A stretch of 64,000 nucleotides of DNA from positions 56,777,369 to 56,841,368 of the forward strand of contig OY744528.1 of NCBI GenBank assembly GCA_963556195.1, written 5' to 3'. Origin of the DNA: Sepiola atlantica (Eukaryota; Mollusca; Cephalopoda; Sepiida; Sepiolidae). Below are positions 37,101 through 45,792 of the stretch, piece after piece. Numbering within the stretch: the stretch's first letter is position 1; each line of letters opens with the position of its first letter. The notes beneath the pieces are model-generated. The model saw only the letters and a program-made list of their open reading frames with translations, searched no databases and was not told where the DNA came from. Made by a program: the position numbers and the translations under genes.

Positions 37101-40100
37101 TTTGGAGCTGTCATGGTTATGATATCCAGAACATGGGAAGGGGTGATGATCAAATCAAGTATGGTTATTGTCGGTAGTGGGAAATTTGGAAGGGAGTGAT
37201 TTGTGGAGTTTAAGGCGAACCACTGGGCAAGCAGTTCAGTCTTATCCGTTGCCATGCAAGCGACATCATGGTGGTTTGATACTGAGGGAATTGTTCAAAC
37301 TATTATAGACTTTTCAGAAATCAAAAGTTCCTAATTTCTGCTACTCAATGCGTTTTTTGGTCATCTCGGTATACCTACTTTTAGCTGCGGCTATTACACT
37401 CTTACAATGGTTTCTTGTTATCAATATTTGTCTATTTGGAGCTGACTTATGGTGGTTGAATCGGCAGAATGCTTGCTACCTATGCACAATGGCAGCTGCA
37501 CAGGTCAAAGTGAACCATTGGGGAGTGGGATTTACTATAGAATTTCCGTGTGGAGACATGCTTCTATAACTGCTTTGATCCATTCAGTTTCCTCATAAAA
37601 ATTGCCTGTGGTACGAATTTTCAAGAACGGGTGAAAGAACCGACTCACAAAATTATCGCCCATAAGTCTCCTCTAAAATCTTTCAATCATTAATCAATCT
37701 AGTGATACTTGAACATGCTAAACTTCTTTCTGACCAACACATATATCCTAATGGTTATCTCTGAACACATATACCATATACTGGATAAGGCATGGGAAAC
37801 TATAGCGGTAGTGCTTGATATATCCAAAGCCTTTGACAAAGTCTGGCATGAAGGTTTTTTCTAGAAAACATAATCTATATGGTATTACTGGACAAATATT
37901 TAATATAATCAGATCCTTCTTAGGTAAAAGAAAGATCCAGGTCATCTTCGCTGCCCGTACATCTAAACAACATCACATTAATGTGGTGTGCCCAAGGGGT
38001 CAATCAAAGATGGGCATATTTACTGATGACACAATGCTCTATTCTTGACATTAGGGCAAATTGAATACACATTCAAGGCAAGAATTGAATCTGACCTCCA
38101 GTTTATAGTGGAATGGGGTAAAAAATGGATGGTTACATTTAATGCTGCTAAGACAAAGCTCCTTTCCTTTAACAATAAGAAATCTTTCCAACCACAGATT
38201 GCCATGGCTGATAGCACATTCAAACTCCTCGGCCTAACATTCACAGGTAACATGAATTGGAACAAATACACAGAAGATACTGCCAAGGCTGCTGTAAGGA
38301 AAGTGGACTCCCTCTACCGGTCTAGAAAACTTCTCACACCTGACAGTATCCTATATCTGTACAAACCCACTATTCATCCATGCATGGAGTATTGTTGCCA
38401 CATCTGAGCTGGTGAACCAACCACTATTCTCTCCCTCGTAGACAGGGTCCAAAGAAGAGCCTATAATCTAATAGGTCCCACACTGTCTACCAAACTCCAG
38501 CCCCATCGCCGCAATGTTGCATCCCTGTGCTCGTTTTGTAAGTACTTCAATGGAATGTGCTCCGACGAACTTGTTGCACTTGTTCCCCGCCAACGTAAAT
38601 ACCCCCGATCAGCCTGTCAATCAGCAAAATCCGACCCCTTCACTGTAGACGTCCCCAGATGCCGGAAAGCTTTCTACTCTAATAAATTCTTTCCTTGAAT
38701 AGCTTGCCTTTGGAATTCCCTTCCTGTTCCCCACAGAATTTGAACCAAACTAAACAGACTTTTGCCGAAGCAGAGTTACGGAACTAATTGGAAACAAACG
38801 AAGCATTTTTCAAATCAGAAGCCGCGCGAAACAAATTTCTGGCAGATGACAATGAAAGATAACGTAAAACTTAAAATGAATGTAAGCACGTTAGCAAATG
38901 CTATTCACAGTCCGAAGGAATAGGCTAAGTGAATTCTGCCAAGGAATTCAAACTTTTAGAAAAAAAAGAAATTGTGAAGAGGATGTCTGATTTTTTAAAA
39001 AGTTTTTACAGAGGACGTCGACGAGTTTTTAACAGTAACCCTAAACTATGTACTAATGGACAAAAAACAAAAAAAGGACGAGTGTTATTTTGCCACATGT
39101 GCAATTTATTAAACAGCGGCAGATAATCCACAGAAAATAACGATTTTAATAAATTTACTTTAAAAAGTGCTTATAAATTTACTTTAAAAAGTGCACGGAG
39201 ACATTCTTAAAAAAAAAAAAAATTAATAAAAAAAAGGAATAGCTGTTTGATGTACGTACCTGTCACGGGCTGAATATATCCTATACCAAAATTCACGTAA
39301 ATTAATAAAGTAGTTTTTATTTTATAAAAGAAAATTAAATTTTACCGATGAACTAATAACGGGGGAATATCACCGCCATTACGGCTTATTCAAGGGAGAT
39401 AAACCTAACATTTGTGAACTTCGTAAATGTGCAGAAATTTAATTCATTTCCAGTTAGCTCCCTTGTTCGAAAACCTTGAATATAACCAAACATACCGCTG
39501 ATATTACCCGTTTATTGGTAAAATTTTGAAGAAAATAAAATTTGAGAAAATCAACAGTATATTTTTTCATTTCAAAACGAACAGCCAGTGAAACAAAAAG
39601 AGTTCGATTTAAAACTGGTATCTCAACGTCACGTGATCAAATGGAGCGATTTTTTTTAAGGAAGTTCAAAAGTTAGTCATCTCCCTTTGAAAAATTTCAA
39701 AATGGCTGTCATATTTACACTTCTCTTCGTACATCGCTAAAATTTAATTTTCTTTTATAAAAAAAAAAAAACAACTACTTTATTAATTTACGTGCTTTTT
39801 GGTAGCCGTGACATACCGTACATCAAACATATTCCTGTTTGTCGAACGTATCCGTTAAACTGGAAAAGCACCCTATATTTTATTAAATAAATTGGGAATC
39901 TTTTACTATAATCAACAGAACGAAAAAAAGAGTGAAAAAACAAACAAATTTGCAACAAATAAATGCTAGCAAAGGCAAGTTAAGTTACTCATCTACCTAC
40001 CTGGATAATTTTATGTTTTAACTTATTTAAAAGGGTGGTTTTCTTGTTGAAAACAGTCGGTGTTGACTACTTGGAAAAAAAAAAATTTTTTAATCAAAAT

Positions 40101-41729
40101 GGAGGCTCGCCCATGGCCAGAACTTGAAAATTGATAAAAAAAAAAAAAAAACCGTAACTAAACACTATACTGATAGAACATTACATTTTCGCATAATTGT
40201 TGACATTTATTGTATGCGTTTCTTTCAGTGTATTGTTTAGTTTTCGATTTTCAAGTCCTGGCCATGGGCGAGCCTTCATTTTGATTTGTTTTTTTCGAGC
40301 AGTCAACACTAACTGCTTTGAACTAGAAAAACACCCTTTAAAATAAGTTAAAACACAAATAAAATTATCCAGATGCTAACATTTATTTGTTGCACATTTG
40401 TTTTTCACCCTTTTTTTCGTTTTGTTGATAAAAGATCCCCAAATGTTTTATTGGTCGTTATTTCCTGTGGATTATTTGCCGCTCTTTACTAAACTGCACA
40501 AGTGCCGTTATTTTTAAAGAACTAAAATGATTTCTCCGGGGGGGGGGGGGGGTAGAAAAGTTGTTTCATCGTCCGAAATAAATCCTTCCTAAAGAAAAAT
40601 ACATTCAGGTGAGTGGTTTTTTTTCTTTTTTTTCTTTTCGACTAACGATGACTCGGTTTGACTAGACCTTTCCGGCTGTAAATCTCATTCGACAAATCGG
40701 TTTAGTTAGGTTGAAATTCTGTAAAGAAGCACCAACAAATTATTTGCCTGGTCACCGCTGCGAATAACATACAAAACTAAACAATTATGACAGCGTATTT
40801 CGGAGTTAATCACTTCAGTATACCCATTATTTTATTTATAACATTTTTTATGTATATTTTCATCACAACATCCAAAACAGCGTGAAAAAATTGTCAAAAA
40901 AAAATTAAATGTATATTTCAGTTGATTTCCAAGAAATGAAAAAAATGGTCAAGATAAAAATAAAGTTACATGTCCTTTAAAACTCTGGTCCGGAAGTGGG
41001 TGATCAATATTTTACATTAAATCTATACAGGAAAACGGATACCTTCTAAAGTCTAAAATAATTGTTGTTCTTTGTTTTATTTATTTTTACCGCCAAGTTT
41101 TTGTAATCACAAAAAAGTAGAATGTCATTTTTCTTTCTCTCAATAATCGTCCCTAAACGCGGTAATTGACAATGATTCTCATTGGGATATTTTTAAAAAA
41201 TCGTCAAAAAAAAAAAAAAAATGACTTTATCTGGAAGAGATTGACGATTTACGTTATTATATATTCATTTGCAGAAGGAAAACGTAAACAAATAATACTA
41301 TACTTTTCTTTTTTTACATGACTAAAAACAAAAACAAGAAAAAGAAAATGGAGTAAAATTAAACGTGGTATGACTCGATAGTTTAGTTACTTCAAAAATA
41401 CTTTCTTTAATTTCTTTAATTTTAATCTACTTCGTCGAAAGAAAACGGATACTTACTACAAACTAAAAAAAGCAAGGCTTATTAAATATTAACATTTTTT
41501 TCCTTAAAAAACAAACGTTTGTTTCGAGTCTGCGGAGAAGGAAGACCTATTCTAATTCAAATGTTCAATGACGAAGATGTAACTTGAGTTTTAGTTTCTT
41601 TTACTTTTACCTTTCGGCAACGTAGAGTTTCCCTAGTCCTAAGTTGTTCCGTTTGATATATGCTTCCACATCGGGTTGTTCGCAACGAATACCCTCGGAG
41701 GGTGGCGCAAAATTAGTAAGCTTCACCAT
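16121..41729 (-). CDS. CLNS1A: pICln, methylosome subunit / Sm-protein assembly chaperone (complete, six coding exons)
   Basis: pICln is a cytosolic chaperone that holds Sm proteins in the 6S complex and delivers them to PRMT5-WDR77 and the SMN machinery for spliceosomal snRNP assembly. The exons are 41611-41729, 34474-34610, 25609-25689, 23035-23160, 18212-18367 and 16121-16191. They sum to 690 bp, or 229 residues, close to the ~237 of vertebrates. All junctions are GT-AG: the first intron is phase 2, the other four phase 1. Residues 1-113 form the PH-like, Sm-fold-mimicking region (LGLGKLYVAESRLSWVG, GFSLEYPAISVHGVSRD). Acidic patches lie at 86-98 and 136-152. LHPDEGQ near 127 matches the vertebrate ALHPDPED segment. 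The C-terminus METGQFDDADS holds GQFDDAD, the PRMT5-binding motif shared by pICln, RIOK1 and COPR5. Nothing indicates decay, so I call it functional. The 5' UTR may contain further non-coding exons. Confidence 0.96.
16791..17402. mobile_element. MITE in CLNS1A intron 5
   Basis: TGGGCCATTACATCTCCCTA at 16791 is mirrored exactly at 17383-17402. The arms are about 30 bp and extend through ACATATAAAAAA. The 612-bp element has no reading frame. I could not find a convincing target duplication, so the superfamily is unknown. Confidence 0.75.
18212..18367 (-). CDS. CLNS1A: CLNS1A coding exon 5
   Basis: 156 bp, residues 155-206, flanked by TTTGCAG and GTATGG. It contains EYYTSAAGLANLSIQGQ and FARLENLF, matching the vertebrate segment FYTYEEGLSHLTAEGQ...LERLEGML. 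Confidence 0.95.
18476..18529. repeat. Perfect 25-bp inverted repeat with 4-nt loop, 109 bp from CLNS1A exon 5
   Basis: AATCTCGGTAATCAGTCCCC TGTGC (18476-18500), TAAT, then the exact complement (18505-18529). An imperfect extension continues outward on both sides (GGGCCAGTG against CCTGCCAGTCC). It is much more GC-rich than its surroundings. In the CLNS1A pre-mRNA it lies 109 nt upstream of the exon 5 acceptor. Confidence 0.92.
18950..19060 (-). mobile_element. 5'-truncated LINE 3' end
   Basis: GGTTGGTTGTTTTGTGGCAT followed by ATCAACCCTTTTCGGGTCATT resembles the 3' terminus of the neighbouring LINE (GTTTGGTTTACGGCATAACAACC near 19157). It is probably a short, dead copy of the same family. 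Confidence 0.45.
19560..20010 (-). pseudogene. LINE RNase H domain, broken
   Basis: Minus-strand fragments contain YTDGSKDADR (start of RNase H with the first catalytic Asp) near 19955. SIFSAEAAT follows near 19850, then YSHLGIRGNKKADRAVKE near 19640-19680, matching the PSHxGIxGNExAD motif. Stops and frameshifts separate them. Confidence 0.75.
20054..20852 (-). pseudogene. LINE endonuclease (EEP) domain, broken
   Basis: The 20852-20472 frame contains VVCLQQTHL (cf. CLQETHL), ITICFLYLSP and PYILAGDFNSHNQIW, the classic motifs of the LINE apurinic-like endonuclease. The 20344-20054 frame continues with the linker to the lost reverse transcriptase (ESIPKTSN). A frame break lies between. Confidence 0.8.
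21590..22206 (-). pseudogene. LINE ORF1 (gag-like) with zinc knuckle, broken
   Basis: Minus-strand fragments include DARSNQLAGHVKPHHIKPT (22150) and FPHEKLNTSKGVIRN (21890). A zinc knuckle, LRCYKCQKYGHHREICRG (CX2CX4HX4C), lies near 21610-21655, followed by ICGKCEKDPNHTR. ORF1 proteins bind LINE RNA. Confidence 0.7.
23035..23160 (-). CDS. CLNS1A: CLNS1A coding exon 4
   Basis: 126 bp, residues 113-154, TTCTAG acceptor and GTTAGC donor. It encodes LNLIFQAMSTCSALHPDEGQ and then the Glu/Asp-rich acidic tract. This matches the vertebrate ALEAMFTAMCECQALHPD segment. Confidence 0.95.
23270..23960 (-). pseudogene. LINE reverse transcriptase C-terminal fragment
   Basis: Minus-strand pieces read EVVDSCCYLGGGCELSSTIR, VKTTWGKFRELL, LCWFGHVERSKGYIS and then RKTWKETIRQDRKQW. 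This is the order seen in the thumb and C-terminus of many LINE polymerases (DSFCYLG, GHVxRM, GRPxKTW). Multiple stops. It is an old fragment just downstream of CLNS1A exon 3 and upstream of exon 4 in gene order. Confidence 0.65.
24000..25079. other. AT-rich intron sequence
   Basis: CLNS1A intron 3. Poly-A and poly-T runs only; no recognisable element or exon. Confidence 0.5.
25080..25313 (-). mobile_element. hAT element terminus
   Basis: The complement begins CAGTGTTGGGATGATCAATC and continues with TTTTAGCCTAATTTCTGATT. It is homologous over ~230 bp to 55409-55640. CAGTGTTGGGA is a typical hAT end. The partner terminus was not found. Confidence 0.6.
25311..25454 (+). repeat. Six perfect copies of a 24-bp minisatellite
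   Basis: The unit CTGATACAATAGTCGTGGCA+TAAA starts at 25311, 25335, 25359, 25383, 25407 and 25431 with no mismatches. The first unit overlaps the last bases of the hAT terminus. The long open frame across it (CHDYCISL repeats) is only a translated repeat. Confidence 0.97.
25609..25689 (-). CDS. CLNS1A: CLNS1A coding exon 3
   Basis: 81 bp, residues 86-112, GTAAGT donor. It encodes DEENDADSDEVDDPFIELHL and VPQDKAA, matching the vertebrate acidic loop plus EFRFVPSDKSA of the PH-like domain. Confidence 0.95.
27955..28250 (-). repeat. Dispersed repeat ending in CTCCTTGACGGAGG
   Basis: Contains ACCAAGTTTGGTGACGATTG, CTCAAGCGATGTGGACA and CTCCTTGACGGAGGTAA, a type of low-copy-looking motif I associate with dispersed mollusc repeats. 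There is no coding content. The rest of 25690-28820 is CLNS1A intron 2 without a recognisable gene; it includes a poly-C run at about 26957-26976. Confidence 0.4.
29491..30270 (+). CDS. Transposase-like N-terminal ORF of the 28827-34099 element
   Basis: 259 codons. The start may be Met1 or Met3 (MNMAGAAGQID). It contains YDDWTFLLLDSLPTEAECVQ, FDRLLKVYDTNVYKAKGSRR, KREHCVLFNLLGKDVNPDDF, a Gln-rich stretch at about residue 170 and an acidic segment. The TAG at 30268-30270 looks like a mutation: the same frame continues open for another 87 codons (VTSEQFFGASYQL to RSSNAPL). I do not recognise a named domain. The likely role is in binding or moving the element's DNA. Confidence 0.6.
   Translation: MNMAGAAGQIDENYSYDDWTFLLLDSLPTEAECVQAIQHHAAKYSTITQKNHVHQFSLRLLQLWQKAFGSDVHYVTIPGIKHKFDRLLKVYDTNVYKAKGSRRVNMIKWKREHCVLFNLLGKDVNPDDFDDHERRFFFDQKSLARKWLIDTFHVDMEHEERIQAEQQQQNHFDDDPFDEVDEISDQLPQLDTSSNNLNYSLNRSGAIRNTPSCNKTAIQTDVTYNLRIGAQNFQKSIKIALANSCAAANISPHQARIAF
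31595..32585. repeat. Nested foldback / duplicated repeat inside the transposon
   Basis: TAAGATTCTACTTTTTTAGG at about 31607 and the ~150 bp after it recur inverted at about 32145-32280 and again at about 32420-32575 (GTGGGGGATCAGTTTTGCAT against ATGCGAAACTGATCCCCACT). Between them are CCTTAACCCTAAC-like and AAGCCCACC repeats. The same arm sequence is seen at about 40980-41150 and 42110-42180, so it is a dispersed family. Confidence 0.55.
34474..34610 (-). CDS. CLNS1A: CLNS1A coding exon 2
   Basis: 137 bp, residues 41-85 plus split codons, AATCTAG acceptor and GTAAGT donor. It encodes RLSWVGNGNGKGFSLEYPAI and SVHGVSRDAINFPHECIYMM, matching vertebrate SRLSWLDGSGLGFSLEYPTI, HALSRD and LYVMV. 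Confidence 0.97.
35258..36150 (-). pseudogene. Transposase-like remnant (hAT-like?)
   Basis: Minus-strand fragments read MFKSFILMLEQKAPMM, then FLKMMKSAYISVAKYIQEKL, then VKYFSTVISWNFEMDECLKE and KYDLKDHQVAALPQRTP. The A-YLQKKLPL-like segment resembles the middle of hAT-like transposases of SCAND3/ZNF862 type. Several stops. It sits in CLNS1A intron 1. Attribution is weak. Confidence 0.4.
36800..38760. mobile_element. Jockey-like LINE with inverted 5' segment
   Basis: 36800-37570 is minus-strand LINE sequence (CLAESCFPDSWKIASVVPVF, AKIFESLINLAIVHHLENAK), equivalent to 57070-57850 of the other copy. 37580-38760 is plus-strand (LDISKAFDKVWHEG, MGIFTDDTMLYS, WMVTFNAAKTKLLSFNNK, PTIHPCMEYCCHI), equivalent to about 57660-58930. 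About 180 bp around SLINL is present in both orientations. Such head-to-head structure is the signature of twin priming during target-primed reverse transcription. All frames are broken. Confidence 0.8.
39243..39830. mobile_element. MITE with ~110-bp inverted ends
   Basis: TGTTTGATGTACGTACCTGTCACGG (39244) is mirrored at 39806-39830 with small changes. The arms continue through ACGTAAATTAATAAAGTAGT and AAAAGAAAATTAAATTTTA. The centre has short 'aagggagataa'-like motifs typical of mollusc repeats and no frame. Just to the left, AAATTTACTTTAAAAAGTGC is tandemly duplicated (39156-39200). Confidence 0.75.
39886..40440. repeat. Foldback element
   Basis: The left arm (39886-40180) and right arm (40233-40440) are inverted. 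Shared sequence includes GGCTCGCCCATGGCCAG(A)ACTTGAAAAT, GTGTTGACT, TAACTTATTT and TTTGCAACAAATAAATG. The ~50-bp loop equals that of the copy at 11247-11303. No coding content. Confidence 0.8.
41611..41729 (-). CDS. CLNS1A: CLNS1A coding exon 1
   Basis: 119 bp, residues 1-39 plus two bases of Ser40. It starts MVKLTNFAPPSEGIRCEQPD and ends NLGLGKLYVAE, then GTAAAAG donor. It matches vertebrate SFPPPGPAEG...LGTGTLYIAES. The ATG is chosen because it is the only Met at the family's usual N-terminal distance. Confidence 0.93.
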
Positions 41730-41795
41730 GTGCTCAAAATGAACAAAATTCTTAAAAGCGCAAAACAATGATAATGTGTTAAAAAGATGCCAAAA

Positions 41796-41800
41796 CCAAT
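41796..41800 (-). promoter_or_regulatory. Candidate CCAAT box upstream of CLNS1A
   Basis: CCAAT (ATTGG on the gene strand, in GTGATTGGTTTTGG) lies 67 bp upstream of the start codon. No TATA box is seen. The match is short, so this is only a candidate. Confidence 0.3.
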
Positions 41801-41962
41801 CACAATCGTCGATACAAACAAACCTTTGTTACCTCCCCCTTAGTTGAGTTATCGCCCTTTAACCCGTTTTAGCTGACAGAAATGTTGAAAACAATTGCGA
41901 ATAGTTATTTTTAAGTTACTGGGTCAATCAGGCAATATGATGATCGAAAAGTCCCGTGAGAT

Positions 41963-43122
41963 GTAACTAATTTGAGTAAATTTTTACTACCCCTTCCCAG
42001 CGCAGTTTACCCCTTAAAAAAGTTCAAATCCTACTTTTTTGTGCAAATACATTTAAACAGCCTAAAAAAATATCCGCAAGGAAGGAATTAAAAAAAAATA
42101 TATATATTTAAGATTTTAGAGTGGGGGTTCACTTTCCGTTATAAATTTAACGTAAAATGAGCAGCATTTCCTGGCCAGTTAGCGTGAAACGAGATGTAAC
42201 CAACTTAAATTTTTAATAAAAACACGTAAAAATTTAGCGATTTTCGTGTTTGTTTTGGAAGGGGGTGGGCAAACTTTGACTTGAGTTCTCCCCTCCCCTC
42301 CCCTCCCCAAAAAACAGAAAACTAAATTGGCTAAATTTCTACGTGTTTTTATTAAATAAATAAATACCCCCCACCCCAAATTGACTAAATTTCTACGTGT
42401 TTATTTAATTAAAAAAACCCACCCTAACCCTAACTCCAGCCCGAACCCTAACTCCAGCCCTAACCCTAACTCCAGCCCTAACCCTAGCTCTAACCCTTAA
42501 CTCCAGCCCTAACCCTAACTCTAATCCCAGCCCTAACTCTAACCCTAACCCTAACTCCAGCCCTAACCCTAACTCCAGCCCTAACCCTAACTCTAACTCC
42601 AGCCCTAACCCTAACTCCAGCCCTGATCGTTAAAAAAAAAAAAAACGTCGCTTTGACTATGAGTCCCGGTAAAAAAAACACACACACACACTTGACAACG
42701 AGAACCCGAAACGAGGCTAGCAAAACAAGACTGTCGACGCCATGTTTTTGCTGTAAAAATCCGTGCCCAGAATTTTTTTTTTTCATGTCTAATGAAAAAC
42801 CATTTATCCTACGTAAAAATAAAAACAAATGGAATAGCTAACTAGGAAAATCTCCAGTCTCGAATTAGAAACTCAAGTCGGTTACATGTCTCGTTTAATG
42901 TTAAGTGGCCAGGAAATGGGTGCTCATTTTACGTAAAATTTATAAAGGGAAGTGACCCCCAACGCTAAAATCTTAAATATTTAAAAAAAATTTGTTAATT
43001 CCTTCTTTGCGGATGTTTTTTAGGCTGTTTAAATGTATTTGCACAAAAAAGTAGGATTTGAACTTTTTTAAGGGGTAAACTGCGCTGAGAAGGGATAGTA
43101 AAAAAATACCCTAATTTGTAAC
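41963..43122. mobile_element. Foldback element carrying telomere-like repeats
   Basis: Arms of about 250 bp (41963-42215 and 42865-43122) are inverted, sharing CAGCGCAGTTTACCCCTTAA, AAAGTTCAAATCCTACTTTT and TTTGTGCAAATACATTTAAA. The loop holds a small inverted pair (TAAAAACACGTA(A/G)AAATTTAGC near 42217 and 42335), (CCCTC)n and the CCCTAA-type array. No coding content. Confidence 0.85.
42419..42624 (+). repeat. Interstitial CCCTAA-type array
   Basis: About 200 bp built from an 18-bp unit CCCTAACCCTAACTCCAG with variants (CCCTAACTCTAA). CCCTAA is the metazoan telomere hexamer; here every second or third hexamer is replaced by CTCCAG. The frame reading RVRVRAGVRV is just this repeat. Confidence 0.92.
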
Positions 43123-43860
43123 GAATTCAAACTTAAAAATAGCCCGTCTCTGTTGATGGATTTTTTTTATTAGACTTTCAGTATAATTTTAGCTACCTAC
43201 CATATACATCCAGTGTGCAAAAACGGACTATGGTTGTTAAAACGGACTTTTCATAATTATTTTAATTAGTTTCCATTTTGATTTTTTTTTTAAGATAAAA
43301 GCTAGGTACGTGCAAAAATGACCGCCGCTTGTACTGACTCTCGTTCTTAAAAATGTTTTTTCTTAATTTTTTTAAAGCAGTTTTCGTTTAACTTTTGATT
43401 GTGTTTGAAAGATGAAAGCATAATGTCAATATATAAAAGGAAACAAATGTATATTTACGTGTGAAAAAAAATTAGAATTAAAAATGTTATCAAAACAGCG
43501 AAAAATCAGTTAAAACTGAAGATTCAATAAAACATGTTTAAAAATCGCTGGAAAAGTAAATATCAGTTTTCTGGAACTGTTTCAAAGATAATTATTAAAT
43601 TAAAGAGAGTGAATTACAAAAGAATGTACCTCTTTTTTTTTTTTTACTAAAAGAAAAATGTCAAAGTTAGCTAAAACATGTCCGGAACCCGTCTTGTAAT
43701 TGTAAATAGAATAGGGCTACAAAATATCAAAGTATGGAAGGCTCAAACTGCCGTAATAGTTATTATTATTATTTTTAAATTTTACGTTACGAACTGCGGT
43801 AATTTTATTAATTATTTTTACATGATGATTGATTAAAATCTTGAACAATTACATTACTCA

Positions 43861-43977
43861 ATTTATTCTTTAAGAATTAATGTAATTTTAAATTACATTA
43901 ATTCTTAAAGAATAAATAACTAATTTATTGTTACGACATATGTAAGAATTTCTTGCATGCGTCGTAACAATAAATTA
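43861..43977. repeat. Two adjacent near-perfect palindromes
   Basis: 43861-43917: arms of 28 bp around a single base (TTATTCTTTAAGAATTAATG and complement). 43921-43977: TAATTTATTGTTACGAC and its complement around a ~22-nt spacer. A third short pair (ATAGAATTCAA) follows at 44110-44155. AT-rich and noncoding. Confidence 0.85.
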
Positions 43978-44229
43978 CATTAATTCTTTTAAAATAAAGC
44001 TAAGAGTAATTTTTATTTTTAGTGTGAAAAAGTAAATTAAAGTCAATGACTACACTGACAATATTCATTTTTTAAAAGTTATAACATTAAAATATATTTA
44101 TTAATAAATAGATAGAATTCAATTTTGAAAGAAAATGTCATATTTGAATTCTATTTATAATAATTGCTTTAAAACTTTTTAAATAATATTTATTAATGAA
44201 AAAATGACAAAACAAATACAAACTTACGT

Positions 44230-45170
44230 TTTATCTTTCCAAATAAATGACGATGAATTGTGAAATTAACGAAATTGTTGAATCTCTGAAAATAACATTT
44301 TGAGGGGAGTAGTGTGAGTGAGTGGTGGGAGGTCTAATCGCGCCTGTTTATTACAGAACGGGGCTTTCATAGCGCTGTAAATCGATCGTTAGTAGAAATT
44401 ATTTAATTTTTAAAATTCTTTTTTTCGTTATTTTCCTGAATCTCAAATTTGTAAATTTTTGGTTTATTTTCAAGATTATAAAAAAAAATTCTTGCGCTGA
44501 TGATAACACGTTTATGTATGAAAGGGAAATATAATTATGTCGCATTTTTTATTTTCCCAGAAACTCTAATCACATGAAAAAAAAAAATTTTCAATTACAA
44601 TTTTTGGTGAAAATATTGATTAAACTATGCTTTATTCAATAATAATATCGCTAATTCAAAAAAAAAAATTTTCTTCGAGTTATAGTGATTTTATTAACAC
44701 GGTTTTTCGTAATATATACGAAATTTTTTTTTTTTTTAATTTAATTGTTAACATCTACAATGCTTTATTTTCATTAAAAAAAACATAAAAAAATTCATGC
44801 ATTTTTTAAAATTAATATATAAAAATATAACTTTAGTCAAGGTGTATTTTGTTTTTAAAAAATAATACATTTTCACTAAGATTTTTTTTAATGGTTTCAT
44901 TATATTCTGTGATTGTTGATTAATAAATATTGAAAATTTAATTAAAATTGGTTGATTTCCTGAATGTTAGTGAATTTTTAAGTGAAAGGAAGGGTCAAAA
45001 TGTTTTTACCTTTTGGATATCGGTCATTGATTTTGAACGTACCTAATAAAAGCCTAAAGTTAATCTCTAAAAAAAAATGTCATTTGAGACGTGAAAATAA
45101 ATTTTAAAATGAAAACGTTTCTCACGTCGGCTAAAAAATACAAAACTTCAGTGAAATTAAATCTTTAAGA
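44230..45170. other. AT-rich spacer, no gene seen
   Basis: Poly-A/T-rich DNA between the palindromes and the LTR element. No motifs recognised. Confidence 0.5.
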
Positions 45171-45174
45171 AATT

Positions 45175-45771
45175 TGTAGCAGTTACCTCCTCTTTTCAAA
45201 ACATAACTACACCGGTTTGCCGGTAGGTGTCGCTTTTTCACCGACAGGTGGCGCTGTAAACCGACACCAGAGTTATCTGCCCTTCTGACTATAAAAACCG
45301 TTGCAAACGGAAAATCCATCTCTTCCTCACCGACCAGCCTCGGCAGACAGACGCTGACACTAGCGTTCCGTTTCACTCTTCTCTGGTCGACAGAACGACG
45401 CTAATACACTAGCGTTTCGTCTCACGCTTTTCTCTTGAACTTGTCTCAGCAAAACAACTACCAACACACGTTTCTTCCGTCAACACGTGGGCAAACAACG
45501 GTAAGAGCTCTCAACTCATTTTCTTTGTATACGGCTTTCAAAGACTTTCCACACGCCGGATTCATTTCTTCTTATACCTTTTCAAGAACTGTTTCTCCAT
45601 CGACACACATGCATACATCACACACTTCATCATTCCACGTACACACACGTTCAATAAACGTTATTTGAACTATCTCCTTTTGTTTGTTAATTATTACTCT
45701 GTCTTTGCATGCAACATTGCTTGATTTACTGAACACGTTTATAATCGAGGAACACCACTCGGTCCCGAACA
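45175..45771 (+). repeat. 5' LTR
   Basis: TG...CA boundaries. A TATAAAAA box is at 45290-45297 and an AATAAA signal at 45653-45658. It is nearly identical to the right LTR for the first ~500 bp, with clustered changes in the last ~100 bp. Confidence 0.93.
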
Positions 45772-45792
45772 TTGGTGACCCGACGTGCAAGC
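45772..45792 (+). other. Primer-binding-site candidate
   Basis: TTGGTGACCCGACGTG directly after the 5' LTR. This is the usual position and TGG start for tRNA priming of minus-strand synthesis. Which tRNA is not determined. Confidence 0.6.

Noticed and set aside
38929..39126. Basic 65-codon frame (RMSDFLKSFYRGRRRVFNSN)
   Set aside because: Looks protein-like, but isolated; no splice sites, homology or neighbouring exons recognised. Possibly a transposon scrap.
42419..42624. True telomere or chromosome end
   Set aside because: Array is short, interrupted every few hexamers by CTCCAG and embedded in a foldback with unique sequence on both sides.
42490..42828. 112-codon minus-strand frame rich in RVRAGV
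   Set aside because: It is the translation of the CCCTAA/CTCCAG array; no start context or domain.
45131..45376. Minus-strand frame MKRNASVSVCLPRLVGEEEM, also at 47572-47793
   Set aside because: Identical frames in the two LTRs; a by-product of LTR sequence with no known domain.
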